From: Acidobacteria bacterium 13_1_20CM_3_53_8 | GTDB lineage: Bacteria; Acidobacteriota; Blastocatellia; Pyrinomonadales; Pyrinomonadaceae | NCBI GenBank assembly: GCA_001920415.1 | Contig: MNJR01000011.1 | Span: 1-64,000 of the forward strand | Length of the DNA stretch: 64,000 bases | Direction: 5' to 3' | Shown here: positions 7,367 to 16,332 of the stretch, piece after piece | How the letters are laid out: every line of letters starts with the position of its first letter | How positions within the stretch are numbered: the first letter of the stretch is position 1 | The notes under the pieces: model-generated | The model's database searches: none | What the model saw: only the letters and a program-made list of their open reading frames with translations | Told to the model about the DNA's origin: nothing | Program-made: the position numbers and the translations under genes

Positions 7367-10300
7367 TCACTCACCTGATGATCTAGCTGTGTCTGTGATT
7401 AGGAGCACGTCGTTCGTCGTAAGGCTGCGAGCGAAGACCAGGCGTCCGTCGCGCGCGAGAGCGTAAGAGTAAAAGAGGTCTTTGGCGAAGTTCGTAAAAG
7501 CTTGCGGTGCGCCGCCGTCAATCGGCTGGAATTTCAGATTGGTGAGGTTGTCTCGATAGTCTGTGTAGACAATGCCGCGACCGTCTTGCGTCCAGAAGAT
7601 GTTGGAGTTTCCGTCAGCGTCCGATTGCGGCACGTCGAAGATTTTTACGGCCTGCCCGCCCTCGAATGGAATGATTGCAATCTGCCAGGGAGCGTTCGGT
7701 TGATCTTCGCGCTGCCAGCATGCTATCCATCGTCCATCGGGCGAAATGGCAGGGCGCAGTGAGAGCTTTTCTGTGAGACGGACAGGCTCGCCGCCGTCAA
7801 TCGAAATCTTCCATAGAGTTTTGATAGAGCTTTGCGCCGAGTGTTCATAAATCACCCAGCGTCCATCGGGCGACACCTGCGCCCAGTTGCTCTCCTGCTG
7901 GTCGTTGGTCAACTGCACTGGGAGACTGCCATCCCTGTTCATGCGCCAGATTTGCCACGCGCCCGCGCGGCTTGAATGGAAAACTATGTAGCGCCCGTCG
8001 GGCGAAGCCATTGGCCCGTAATTTCTTCCCGCGCCAGCGGTCAACTGACGCTGGTTAGTACCGTCCGCGTCCATCTCCCAAATGTCAGCGCTCCCCTGCG
8101 CTTCGGACGCATAGAGAATCTTTCCTTCGGGAGTCCAACGCAGATCGAAGTAGCGCCCCGCGCCGGAAGTTATCTGCGCAAGCTGGTTGGAATTTCCGCG
8201 AGCGGCTACCCAGATGCTAGTGAAAGTCTGACGCTGAATTGTGAGCAACTCTCCAGCGTTCGCAGATAGACTCAAGCCTCTGTAATCGCTCAGGTCGTTG
8301 ATGACTCTGCGCGCTTGCCCAGAAGCATAATCGAGACGCCAGAGTTGTAGATAAGAGGATGATTGATCCTGCGCAGCGATGAGCAGGCCATTGCCATCGT
8401 GCAGCCACGCAACCTGATTTATGTCTTGCCATCGGTCTGGCGAGATCAGTCTTTCGTTTCGGCCATCCGCCTGCACCTCTGCGACTTTCATGAACACGCC
8501 GTTGGCGTCTGTCTTTTGTATTACGAAAGCTATGCGGCTGCCGTCAGGAGACCACGCGGGCGCGCCTGTTGCTGAAATATGCTCAGGGAATTTGCGCGAG
8601 GCTACAGCCTGCTCGTTCGTTCCGTCTGCGTCTGCTATGACGAGCGATTCAAAGCCTCGCGCCGCCAGCCCGCGCACGAATGCCAAGTGCTTTCCATCGG
8701 GCGAGAGACCAACGGGGCTGCTCACGCCGTCGCGCAATTTTTTAACGGAGCCGCCGAGCGCAGGCACTTGATAGAGCGCCATCTTGCTATCGTCCATTTT
8801 GTCGGCAGTGACGTAGAAGATGAACGTTCCGTCGCGCGAAAAAGTTAGCCCGCGATAATTCAGGTCTGCTGGAGCGACCAAGCGCACGCTGTTTGCGATT
8901 GCCACCTGCCTGACCCATAAGCCCTGTTTGCCCGCCTCGTCCATAGCATAAGCCACGTACTTGCCGTCGGGCGAGAGCGCAGCCGCCACAATGTTGCCGC
9001 TGGTTGTGAGCTTCGTGCTCTTCGTCCATTGAAAGTGCGAAACAGAACTGTTTCTGAATACAAAAGCGTAGAGGACTACAACGGCGATTAAGCTTAAAGC
9101 CAGAACTGCTGCGATGAATGCCCATCTCGTTCGCGCGGGCTTCTCCATTAAAGAAGAGAAGAGAACTTTGGTTGAAGCAACGGAGCGCGGCTCAGCCGTT
9201 CCATGCGTTTGCGGTTCAATGGTCAGCGGTTTTGCCACGTCTTCGGTCGTAATAGCTTTACCGGCGAGCGCTGTTTCTCCTTCATCGTCGTGCTCTTTCA
9301 ACAGTTCGGGCGCAGGAGCAGCCGCTAAACTTTCGTCGCCATCATCGGTCAGCAAACCTTTCGAGTCCGGGCCGGGAGCGAGCGCTTCAGCGACCTGCTC
9401 GGAGATTGAATCTTCGACGGTGAAGATGTCCGTGAAATTTTCATCAAGCTTCGTGGCCCAGAGCGGCGCTCCGTCGCGCACACGCACAAGCTGAACTGTG
9501 ACGCGCACACGGTCTGCAACGCGCTGTATGCGACCGTCCAGAACGTAGCCTACGTTCAGTTCGTAGCCAGCGGCCTGCGCGCTGTGCTCGCCGTCGTAGT
9601 ATTTGAGAACTGAGCTTGTTGGCTTGACGTTGATGAGCGCGTTGTTGCTGAGCTTGGTGATGATTGCATCGGCCAGTCCCATGCCCAGAAACTCATCCGA
9701 CTTCTCTTCCACGCGCAGCACTTTGAAAGGAAGGACAGCAATGGAGCGCGACGCGGTTGGCATCTCGTCCCGTTGCACATTGGTTGCGGCGGTAGGGAAA
9801 TATGAAGGAGCCAGAACAGGTTGACCATCCAGATAGCGCTTGATGTCTTCGGAAAACTCTTCGGCGGACTGATAGCGACGCTGGGCTTCTTTCCTGAGCG
9901 CCTTCATCATAATGTTGTCCAGGCTGCCGGCAAGCTGGCGGCGCAACTGCTCAATCGAAGTGTTGCGCGCGCGTGCGACCGAATCGGGCGTTATCTCTAT
10001 GGGTTCGTCGCCGTCAACGGGTATGACCTCAATCTGGTTTACGGCAACGCTTGGGCTTTCCGGCTCTTCACCGCAGATGACGTGCGCGAGTTCTTCAGGC
10101 AGGCGTGTGCGCAGGCGATACGGACGATGATCCGTCAGCAGTTCGTAGAGCATAACGCCTAGCGTGTAAACGTCGCTGACAATGGTCGCTCGCTCGCCAC
10201 GCACCTGCTCAGGACTTGCGTACTCAGGCGTCATAAGGCGTAGCGTTGCGGTCGTAGGGTCAAGCGTGGGCGAAGCAATCTCAGGGTTGAGAATCTTAGC

Positions 10301-10981
10301 AATGCCGAAGTCCAGAAGCTTCGGCGTGCCGTCGTGCGTGACCAGAATGTTAGAGGGCTTGAGGTCGCGGTGAATGATAAGATTCTGGTGCGCGTAAGCA
10401 ACGGCAGAGCAGACTTTTCTGAAAAGTCTCAGACGCTCTGCTACGGAGAGCTTCTGCGTGTCGCAGTAGTAATGTATCTGCTGGCCTTCGACATACTCCA
10501 TGACGAAGTAAGGCAGACCGTCTTCCGTTGTGCCTCCGTCAAGAAGACGCGCGATGTAGGGATGATCCAGCGAGGCCAGAATCTGTCGTTCGTTGCGGAA
10601 GCGGCGCACTATGAAATCCGTATCCATGCCGCGCTTTATCAGCTTGATTGCGACGCGCTTCTGAAACTCGTCATCGGCGCGCACGGCCAGAAAGACTGAC
10701 CCCATGCCGCCGCGCCCAATCTCGCGCACGGTCTTGTACGCTCCAATGCGACGGCCAATGAATTCGTCAACGGATTCTTCTACAAGCGTTTGAGCAGAGA
10801 GCGGGCTGCGGTTGGCGTAGCTCCCAGCGCTTTCATAAGAGGCTATGAGCGTCTCGACCTGATTGCGCAGCCGCTCGTCCGTGCCGCACGCATCAGAGAG
10901 AAAAGCCTGACGCTCGCCGGGCGCAAGCCTGAGCGCAGACTCAAACACTTCTTCAACTTTCTTCCAACGCTCAGGATTCAT
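7367..10981 (-). CDS. Membrane Ser/Thr protein kinase with TolB-like/PD40 propeller
   Basis: A 1204-residue protein. Residues 1-75 form the acidobacterial-type leader (NPERWKKVEEVFESAL). The kinase domain spans about 80-390 with the glycine loop IGRGGMGSVF, Lys113, catalytic Asp206 (HRDLKPSN), Asp224 (DFGIAK) and activation segment TPEYASPEQVRGE. Residues about 410-540 match the FlgO/TolB-N-like domain found in such proteins (SIAVLPFK...YVLDGRIQ). One transmembrane helix is at about 619-642. From about 660 to the end come repeated SPDGKYVAY-type blades, that is, PD40/WD40-like propellers outside the membrane. The layout suggests an extracytoplasmic sensor controlling a cytoplasmic kinase. A nested MITE lies 30 bp upstream of the start. 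Confidence 0.93.
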   Translation of the reverse strand: MNPERWKKVEEVFESALRLAPGERQAFLSDACGTDERLRNQVETLIASYESAGSYANRSPLSAQTLVEESVDEFIGRRIGAYKTVREIGRGGMGSVFLAVRADDEFQKRVAIKLIKRGMDTDFIVRRFRNERQILASLDHPYIARLLDGGTTEDGLPYFVMEYVEGQQIHYYCDTQKLSVAERLRLFRKVCSAVAYAHQNLIIHRDLKPSNILVTHDGTPKLLDFGIAKILNPEIASPTLDPTTATLRLMTPEYASPEQVRGERATIVSDVYTLGVMLYELLTDHRPYRLRTRLPEELAHVICGEEPESPSVAVNQIEVIPVDGDEPIEITPDSVARARNTSIEQLRRQLAGSLDNIMMKALRKEAQRRYQSAEEFSEDIKRYLDGQPVLAPSYFPTAATNVQRDEMPTASRSIAVLPFKVLRVEEKSDEFLGMGLADAIITKLSNNALINVKPTSSVLKYYDGEHSAQAAGYELNVGYVLDGRIQRVADRVRVTVQLVRVRDGAPLWATKLDENFTDIFTVEDSISEQVAEALAPGPDSKGLLTDDGDESLAAAPAPELLKEHDDEGETALAGKAITTEDVAKPLTIEPQTHGTAEPRSVASTKVLFSSLMEKPARTRWAFIAAVLALSLIAVVVLYAFVFRNSSVSHFQWTKSTKLTTSGNIVAAALSPDGKYVAYAMDEAGKQGLWVRQVAIANSVRLVAPADLNYRGLTFSRDGTFIFYVTADKMDDSKMALYQVPALGGSVKKLRDGVSSPVGLSPDGKHLAFVRGLAARGFESLVIADADGTNEQAVASRKFPEHISATGAPAWSPDGSRIAFVIQKTDANGVFMKVAEVQADGRNERLISPDRWQDINQVAWLHDGNGLLIAAQDQSSSYLQLWRLDYASGQARRVINDLSDYRGLSLSANAGELLTIQRQTFTSIWVAARGNSNQLAQITSGAGRYFDLRWTPEGKILYASEAQGSADIWEMDADGTNQRQLTAGAGRNYGPMASPDGRYIVFHSSRAGAWQIWRMNRDGSLPVQLTNDQQESNWAQVSPDGRWVIYEHSAQSSIKTLWKISIDGGEPVRLTEKLSLRPAISPDGRWIACWQREDQPNAPWQIAIIPFEGGQAVKIFDVPQSDADGNSNIFWTQDGRGIVYTDYRDNLTNLKFQPIDGGAPQAFTNFAKDLFYSYALARDGRLVFARSLTTNDVLLITDTARSSGE

Positions 10982-11010
10982 AAAACGTTAACGTGCGAAA
11001 CGATTAATAC

Positions 11011-11160
11011 TATAGCGGTTCTCACTTGAATGCGACTCATGTCAGTACCGCCTGCGGTAGCGGGCGGGTCGTAGCCGCACCGATACCCGCCCGCTACCGC
11101 AGGCGGTACTGACCTGCATGCCTTGATCAGAGTGGTCGCACCCAAGTGAGAACCGCTATA
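11011..11160. mobile_element. Nested palindromic MITE, copy 1 (150 bp)
   Basis: It starts TATAGCGGTTCTCACTTG and ends with the exact inverse, so the terminal repeats are 18 bp perfect and continue imperfectly (AATGCGAC versus GTCGCACC). Inside, 11041-11113 is a second palindrome with 29-bp perfect arms and a 15-nt loop (CGTAGCCGCACCGAT). The TA at each end would fit TA-target insertion as in Tc1/mariner and IS630 elements. It carries no gene. Copy 2 is at 62039-62185 and a core-only copy is at 39601-39674. Confidence 0.85.
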
Positions 11161-11428
11161 TAAGCTCCAAAAAATTGTTTCCCGGTTTCACTCACCAATT
11201 TATGAAGAAGCGGCAGCCACGCCCTCGTGTTCCTGCATCACCGAAGCGCCCTGGACAAAGAGGCAAGCCTATCAACCATAGATGGTCTTAGCAGATTGGC
11301 GCTCGGGAGTTGCGGTGTGCGGTCTCTCGTGCGTTCTAGGAACGAGCGGCGTGCAGTGCCGGGCAACAAAGTTAATAATAAACGACCGCGAGAGGTTTGT
11401 CTAAAGGCGAATGCCGTGCTATGGCGCG
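11161..11428. other. Gap with no recognised gene
   Basis: Between the MITE and the next palindrome I see no gene with a ribosome site. An ATG at 11203 opens a 29-codon basic frame, and longer overlapping frames run on both strands, but none has a start signal or family match. It may be decayed coding sequence. Confidence 0.4.
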
Positions 11429-11560
11429 GTGACAAGTGAAGAGCAAGCATCACTTTTAATTTTTCATTTACAGTAATAAGAAAAGCAATCAACTTATTTC
11501 TGTAAACTGAAAAAAATAGATTTAAAATTAAAAATTCTTTCTTGCTCGTCACTTGTCACA
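11429..11560. repeat. Long inverted repeat (GGTGACAAGTGAAGAGCAAG arms)
   Basis: The left arm GGTGACAAGTGAAGAGCAAG is answered at about 11541-11560 by CTTGCTCGTCACTTGTCAC, with AT-rich complementary words (TTTTAATTTTTCATTTACAG and its partner) in between. It ends at the stop codon of the membrane protein gene. Confidence 0.75.
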
Positions 11561-11563
11561 CGG

Positions 11564-12229
11564 TCAATCTGAAGCAGCGCGTGTGCGAAAGATGCGTTTG
11601 CTGCTGTCGGCGCTCAGCCAGCGATAGACGGAATAGATGCTGCCGACGAGCGAAATGATTATCAATGCATAAACGGCGTACTCTATGACCCACGAGTTCA
11701 TGAAGCGAATCAGCTTGCGACCAAAATAGAGAGCCAGCATCGCCTCGATTGTGAAGCGCAGGAGTCGCCCCAGAAAGATTGCCGGAAACATCCTCTTCTT
11801 TTTTATCTGGAGCGCGGAGGCCGTCATTACCACCACGGTAAACGGGAAAGGCGGCGGCAGCAGCGCCGAAACCAAAAGTGTGCGGCGCGCGCGCCTCTTC
11901 AACTGCTTCCGCACAACTCTTATCTTGTCTGAATCTACGAATCCTTTCAGCCCTCTTTGTCCCAGCCGCCGCGTCGCCGCGTCCAGAACGAACACGCCTA
12001 TCATAGAACCCGCTAGCGCCATCATTACATAGTAAATCCAGATGAGGCCGGTGCGGTTGGCGCTGACGAGGGCTATGAGCAAAAAGTCGTTGCCGAACGG
12101 TAGGAATAGAAACGAAGAGTCGAGCGCGCCGAATAGTAGGAGACCGAACCCGCCCAGATGACGGAAGAAACCAAAAATTTTTCTGGTGAAAGGGCTGACG
12201 ATGAAGAGGGCAACAAGTTTCAGCAACAA
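11564..12229 (-). CDS. VTT/DedA-family (YqaA-like) membrane protein
   Basis: A 221-residue polytopic protein. Hydrophobic segments lie near 5-20, 28-50, 60-85, 118-138, 150-170 and 183-203. The VTT (SNARE-associated) signature is visible as FGALDSSFLFLPFGNDFLLIAL near the N terminus and SALLPPPFPFTVVVMTASALQ in the middle, whose proline-rich re-entrant loop is typical. DedA/VTT proteins act in lipid scrambling, undecaprenyl phosphate recycling and membrane homeostasis. The branch resembles YqaA rather than DedA itself. The C-terminal tail (SADSSKRIFRTRAASD) is basic and cytoplasmic. Confidence 0.8.
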   Translation of the reverse strand: MLLKLVALFIVSPFTRKIFGFFRHLGGFGLLLFGALDSSFLFLPFGNDFLLIALVSANRTGLIWIYYVMMALAGSMIGVFVLDAATRRLGQRGLKGFVDSDKIRVVRKQLKRRARRTLLVSALLPPPFPFTVVVMTASALQIKKKRMFPAIFLGRLLRFTIEAMLALYFGRKLIRFMNSWVIEYAVYALIIISLVGSIYSVYRWLSADSSKRIFRTRAASD

Positions 12230-12310
12230 TTACCTCTTGCGGTCTCGCGCTGGAAGCGAATGACTGTTATGAAAAGTATAAACCCGAACCCGCGCACGCC
12301 GCACCGCTCA

Positions 12311-12420
12311 ACCCTTTCGAGTTCTCGCTTTGCGTCTTTGCGTCTACAGCGTGAGAAATAGGTTCACGCTGTAGACGCAAAGACGCTAAGAGAAATACAG
12401 AAGCGCGCAAAGAATGTTTT
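12311..12420. repeat. CGCAAAG-type palindrome, family B, copy 1
   Basis: The left arm (GCGTCTTTGCGTCTACAGCG) and right arm (ACGCTGTAGACGCAAAGACG) pair over about 25 bp. It begins AACCCTTTCGAG, like the other family B ends. It contains no gene. It lies after the minus-strand YtxH-like gene and in front of the DedA-like gene. Confidence 0.85.
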
Positions 12421-12429
12421 GAGTTGCTT

Positions 12430-12993
12430 CTAAGTCTGCGAAGTCTCGCCCTGTTGCTGCTGAGACTCGCCAGCGCCTTGTTCTTCGTTGTCGTTCGATC
12501 TAAGAAGGCTGCGAGTTTCAGCTATCACGCCTTGCGCGCGGTTACGCAGGTGACGGGATTTGCTCGCAATAGCATCTGATGCATCATTAGTGAATGCGAC
12601 CAGCTTGTCGCGCAGCAGCGCACGACGACGCGCTCCCTTGTCAGGATCGAGTATGTACATCAGACTCGCGCCCAAGCCCATCCCTACAAGAAGCGTCCAG
12701 CCCGCGTTGAATCCGCCGCCGCTCGTTCGCGTGCTCGTTCTGCCTGAGCTTTGCACGCTTTTGCGCTCGCCGGAATAAGATTGCGCCCCAGGCTCAAGCC
12801 CTTCCTCGTTGAGACGCCCGCCGTATGCAAGGTCGCCGTAATCGCTGCGAGCGCTCCCCGGATTCTGCGGCTCAGTGCTAGCCGTTTGTTGTCTAGTGCC
12901 TGCGCCCAAATCTTGCGCGCCGCTCAAGACGCCAGCGTTGCCGCTCATAACTTCCGCTCCACCGTTCCCTCTATCTGTTTGTTGTGTTGACAT
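12430..12993 (-). CDS. YtxH-like single-pass membrane protein
   Basis: A 187-residue protein. The first 95 residues are low-complexity Gln/Gly/Ser/Thr. One hydrophobic segment (about 97-113, WTLLVGMGLGASLMYIL) is followed by DPDKGARRRALLRDK, a signature common to YtxH-like proteins in soil bacteria. A helical region and an acidic Gln-rich tail follow. Such proteins are tied to envelope or osmotic stress, with no known activity. The next gene upstream on the same strand encodes another small low-complexity protein. Confidence 0.7.
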   Translation of the reverse strand: MSTQQTDRGNGGAEVMSGNAGVLSGAQDLGAGTRQQTASTEPQNPGSARSDYGDLAYGGRLNEEGLEPGAQSYSGERKSVQSSGRTSTRTSGGGFNAGWTLLVGMGLGASLMYILDPDKGARRRALLRDKLVAFTNDASDAIASKSRHLRNRAQGVIAETRSLLRSNDNEEQGAGESQQQQGETSQT

Positions 12994-13043
12994 GAAAAGT
13001 CTTCCCTCCCTCTTACGAATTTGATGGCGTTTTACAGTAAAAA

Positions 13044-13271
13044 TCAGTGATAGCGCTCACCACCGGGCGTGCCACTCTTTTTGCCGCTGCCCTCGCCTTT
13101 GTTGGTTGAGCCACTGCCTTGGCTGCGGCTGCCTGATTCGCCGCGCTCGCCCTGTCCTCCCTTTTGTCGCGTGCCTCCGCTATGGCCGCTGCCGCCCTGA
13201 TTCTTCCCGCCGCTCTCTTTGCCCGCCGCGCTGAGGCTCAAAGGTGTACCACTCTCCAGCATGTGTCTCAT
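13044..13271 (-). CDS. Small Gly/Ser-rich hypothetical protein, 75 aa
   Basis: A good ribosome site (GAAGGGAGAG) precedes the ATG at 13271. After about 15 ordinary residues the chain is almost only Gly, Ser, Lys, Gln, Glu and Arg (GGKNQGGSGHSGGTRQKGGQ), so it is likely disordered and very hydrophilic, in the style of hydrophilin stress proteins. No family is recognised. It is co-directional with the YtxH-like gene 50 bp away. Confidence 0.6.
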   Translation of the reverse strand: MRHMLESGTPLSLSAAGKESGGKNQGGSGHSGGTRQKGGQGERGESGSRSQGSGSTNKGEGSGKKSGTPGGERYH

Positions 13272-13438
13272 GCTCTACTCTCCCTTCAAGTTGATGTTCT
13301 CCTGAAAAGTAAAGCTCAGCCGTTTGTCGAGAGCGTCACATAAAACTCGCCCCTTTGTTAATTGCTTATTAGAATCTTCTATTTCGAGTGCAGGCCGCAT
13401 GCAGGAAGATGAAGAGAGGTGAGGATACTGCCAGATTC

Positions 13439-15385
13439 TCAGAGGTTTTCAATCGTCACAGGCTCAACCTCGTCTGCTAGATTGAAGCCGAAGATGCGCG
13501 AGTAGAAGTAGAGTTCGCCATCGAGCGCGCGCTTGATGTTTTCGGCGCGGCGGAAACCGTGCTGCTCGCCTTCAAAGGGAACGTATGCGACCGGCAGCCC
13601 CTTCTTTCTTAAAGCTTCGACCATCACTTCGGCCTGAGCTGGCGGCACGACCTTGTCTTCCAGCCCTTGAAAGAAGATGACTGGACAAGACAGCTTGTCC
13701 GTAAAATGAATAGGCGAGCGTTCGCGGTAGAGGTCTGCACGCTCAGGGTACGGGCCAATCAGCCCGTCCAGATAGCGCGACTCGAATTTGTGTGTATCGG
13801 TCGCAAGCGCCGCAAGATCGCTCACGCCGTAATGGCTCGCGCCCGCTCCGAAAGTTTTTCTGAAGGTGAGAGCGGCGAGCGTCGTGTAGCCTCCTGCGCT
13901 TCCGCCGCTGATGGCCGAACGCGCGCCGTCCGCCAACCCGCGCTTCGTTAGATAACGCGCGCCGTTCACGCAATCGTCAACGTCAACTATGCCCCATGCA
14001 TCTTTCAACCTCTCACGGTAATCACGCCCGTAGCCAGTGCTTCCGCCGTAGTTCACATCCAAAACTGCTATGCCTCGACTCGTCCAATATTGAATGCTCA
14101 AGCTAAGCGTGGTCGTCGTGGCGGAAGTTGGCCCACCATGACTTCTGACCAGAAGCGGCGGGCGCTCACCATCTGGCGCTTGAAAGTCCATGTTGCGCGG
14201 CGCATAGAAAAAAGCGTGCGCGGTCTTCCCATCTTCGGTCGGAAACTCTATAGCCTGCGGCACAGAAAGATAACCTTCATCAATTTGCAGATCGCTTGCG
14301 CGGCGCAAGATTTTTATCTCGCTTGTGACCAAGTCTAATTCGACGATTGAAGCGAACTGCGTTGGCGACCCTGCGCGAAAACTGGCGCGACCCTGCGCGG
14401 CGCGCACGTAAGTAATATCTGTGAAAGGAGTCTCTATGCTGCCAAGCTTGCCCGTAACGGTGTTCAATCTTGCAAGGCGCGTCGCACCCTGTTCGATGTA
14501 AGCGCAGATGATTGAATCTGCGTTCTCGAAGGCGTACATTGAAAGCCCAAAAACCCACTGCGGCATGCCAAACTCCGCGCTCATCTCACGAACCGCGACG
14601 ACGTTGCCATCCTGATCGGCGCGATAGATATTCCACCAATTGTTTCTGTCAGAGACGAAATAGAGTGTGCCATCGGGCGACCACTCCGGCTGAAATATTG
14701 ATTCTTTGATGCTGCCTGCAATCAACCTGGATTGGCCCAAACTTCCATCATCTTTAACTTCTGCAACGCGCAACTCACACCCGTCCCAAGGCATGTTCGG
14801 ATGATTCCACTCCAGCCAAGCAAGGCGCGTCCCGTCAGGACTCAATCGCGGCGACGAATAAAAGTTGCGCCCGCTGACCAACACGCTGCCGCCATTGTCT
14901 TCGCCGTCAAGACGAACGCTCACGATTGTGTTCTGAGGTTCGCCGCCGCCTATAGTGTGATCTTCGCGCACGGCTATTAAACGGTTACGCCTGCGGTCAA
15001 TGATTGCGTCCGCATAACGCATGTCTACTGCGGGCGTGAGGGGGCGAGGTTCACCATCTGCGGCCTGTTTATAAAGTCTCTGATCTGTAAAGTTCGAAAA
15101 ATAGATAGTGCCTTCAGCAACCACGTAGTCGCCGCCGCCATATTCGTGAACGCGTGTGCGCGCGCTGAAATCCTTTGGCGTCATGTCGTTGATTCTTCCT
15201 TCAACATCACGCCGCACGATGCAATTTCGCCCGCCCTCTTTCGGTCGCATCTCTATCCAGTAAGTGTCCCGGCCATCGAGCACGACCTGGCTCAAGCCTA
15301 TAGTTCCGCCCACGATCAAGTCCGAAGTTATAGGCGATTTCCATGAACCGTATGGTGCTACCTGTTTCTCGTCATTATTCGTCAT
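13439..15385 (-). CDS. S9-family prolyl oligopeptidase-type peptidase (cytoplasmic)
   Basis: A 648-residue protein. The N-terminal part is a seven-blade propeller (repeated SPDGTxxAW/F motifs) and the C-terminal 250 residues are an alpha/beta hydrolase with the nucleophile in SGGSAGGY, the acid in GLEDKVVPP and the base in GEQHGF. There is no signal peptide. I chose the ATG at 15385 ([15 protein letters not shown]) because GGAG lies at correct spacing. A longer frame reaches 15472, but its extra residues (PRRKDAKKN) are translated from a family B palindrome. Function: cleavage of short peptides or acylaminoacyl peptides. Confidence 0.88.
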   Translation of the reverse strand: MTNNDEKQVAPYGSWKSPITSDLIVGGTIGLSQVVLDGRDTYWIEMRPKEGGRNCIVRRDVEGRINDMTPKDFSARTRVHEYGGGDYVVAEGTIYFSNFTDQRLYKQAADGEPRPLTPAVDMRYADAIIDRRRNRLIAVREDHTIGGGEPQNTIVSVRLDGEDNGGSVLVSGRNFYSSPRLSPDGTRLAWLEWNHPNMPWDGCELRVAEVKDDGSLGQSRLIAGSIKESIFQPEWSPDGTLYFVSDRNNWWNIYRADQDGNVVAVREMSAEFGMPQWVFGLSMYAFENADSIICAYIEQGATRLARLNTVTGKLGSIETPFTDITYVRAAQGRASFRAGSPTQFASIVELDLVTSEIKILRRASDLQIDEGYLSVPQAIEFPTEDGKTAHAFFYAPRNMDFQAPDGERPPLLVRSHGGPTSATTTTLSLSIQYWTSRGIAVLDVNYGGSTGYGRDYRERLKDAWGIVDVDDCVNGARYLTKRGLADGARSAISGGSAGGYTTLAALTFRKTFGAGASHYGVSDLAALATDTHKFESRYLDGLIGPYPERADLYRERSPIHFTDKLSCPVIFFQGLEDKVVPPAQAEVMVEALRKKGLPVAYVPFEGEQHGFRRAENIKRALDGELYFYSRIFGFNLADEVEPVTIENL

Positions 15386-15417
15386 CTTCATCTCCGAAAT
15401 GTGAACTTCAAAATTCA

Positions 15418-15514
15418 ACTCTTTCGAGTTCTTCTTAGCGTCTTTGCGTCTTGGCGTGAAACCCTTTCTCACGCTGTAGACGCCAAGACGCTAAGAAAGA
15501 GCGCAAAGAATTGT
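15418..15514. repeat. CGCAAAG-type palindrome, family B, copy 2
   Basis: Arms CTTAGCGTCTTTGCGTCTTGGCG and CGCTGTAGACGCCAAGACGCTAAG pair imperfectly, because one arm carries the GTAGACGC variant. It lies between two minus-strand genes. Confidence 0.85.
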
Positions 15515-15517
15515 CTC

Positions 15518-16081
15518 TCATAAAGCTTCTTCGCATACGCCGCGCATGCTGCATCCGGTGCAACGCCGCGAGTCGTTATGGCTGCGATGAACAATTTCCA
15601 CAGCGCGAGCCTCGCGCATCTCTTCAAGCAGCGCTAGAAGTTCTTCGCGTAAATTTGCTGTGAACTCGACCTCTATCTCACGGTCATTGTAACGAATCAG
15701 CCCGTAAGGAACACGCGCGCCCGTAGTCTCTTCCACCAGCAGGCAGTAGGCCGCAAGCTGCATCAGGTTCGATGCGTACGGGCGACCGCTCGCGGGGCAG
15801 TTACCAGATTTCGCCTCGACCGGAACGATGCCTTCGCGCGTTCGCACAAGATAGTCCGGCCTTCCCACCAGCCCGTACCGTTTCGAGATAAGTGGTCGCT
15901 CCTGTCTGGTGCCATGCTCGTCAACGGAGAGCGGAGCGAGGTGTCCAATGGGAAAGCCCGTGTCGCCGTACAGTAGTTTCCCGCGCGGAAGCCCTGAGCG
16001 CTTCAAGGACGCGCGCGCTTTTGTGTAAGCGGCGAGCGCGCAGATGAGCAGGACGACGATTGCTGATAGAAGCCAGATCAT
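15518..16081 (-). CDS. Membrane-anchored Cas4-like PD-(D/E)XK nuclease, C-terminal half
   Basis: A 187-residue protein starting with a transmembrane helix (MIWLLSAIVVLLICALAAY), then a RecB/Cas4-type nuclease core: Asp76 in GRPDYLV, Glu89-x-Lys91 in VEAKSG and the QxxxY motif at Gln108-Tyr112. The C terminus has Cys174-x2-Cys177-x5-Cys183, the three distal ligands of the Cas4/AddB [4Fe-4S] cluster. The first cluster cysteine is missing here and is found in the upstream gene, which overlaps by 4 nt (ATGA). I chose the ATG at 16081 for that overlap; a longer frame to 16201 would run antiparallel to the neighbour's coding frame. It probably acts on DNA at the inner membrane. No CRISPR locus is near. 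Confidence 0.8.
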   Translation of the reverse strand: MIWLLSAIVVLLICALAAYTKARASLKRSGLPRGKLLYGDTGFPIGHLAPLSVDEHGTRQERPLISKRYGLVGRPDYLVRTREGIVPVEAKSGNCPASGRPYASNLMQLAAYCLLVEETTGARVPYGLIRYNDREIEVEFTANLREELLALLEEMREARAVEIVHRSHNDSRRCTGCSMRGVCEEAL

Positions 16082-16332
16082 ACGCGCCACCACACCAGCA
16101 GAAGAAACGTTGCGAGCATCAATGCGAGCAGAATAAAGAAGAGAGCCATCTGCCGCAAACGCCGCGCGCGAGCAACTTCGCGCCCGTGCGCCAGATGCCA
16201 ACGAGTGCCGCGCTCGCGCGCTTCGTGCCCTGCGGTAGGCTCAAAGCCTTCTGCGCGCAGCCACCACGCGCGAGAGCAGAAAACATACTCGCCGACTTCC
16301 GATGCCCTGATTAATTCTCGCTTCCTGCTCAC
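16078..16332 (-). CDS. Cas4-like nuclease N-terminal half with C-terminal membrane anchor
   Basis: An 84-residue protein with a GTG start whose GTGA overlaps the stop of the methyltransferase gene. It opens with the Cas4 N-terminal motif: EVGEYVFCSRAWWLR places Cys19 where Cas4 has its first iron-sulfur ligand, and RGTRWHLAHG supplies His46 like the Cas4 metal-binding His. It then ends in one hydrophobic helix (about 61-82, MALFFILLALMLATFLLLVW) and stops. The next gene begins with another hydrophobic helix and carries the rest of the nuclease. The two helices would form a hairpin that leaves both soluble parts in the cytoplasm. Function as one split enzyme is inferred. Confidence 0.75.
   Translation of the reverse strand: MSRKRELIRASEVGEYVFCSRAWWLRAEGFEPTAGHEARERGTRWHLAHGREVARARRLRQMALFFILLALMLATFLLLVWWRV

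Noticed and set aside
11203-11439. Small frames between the MITE and the next palindrome
   Set aside because: No ribosome site, no family pattern, and overlapping frames on both strands; nothing supports a gene.
15386-15472. Longer N terminus for the cytoplasmic S9 peptidase
   Set aside because: The extra residues (PRRKDAKKN and so on) are translated from family B palindrome copy 2, and the good ribosome site belongs to the ATG at 15385.
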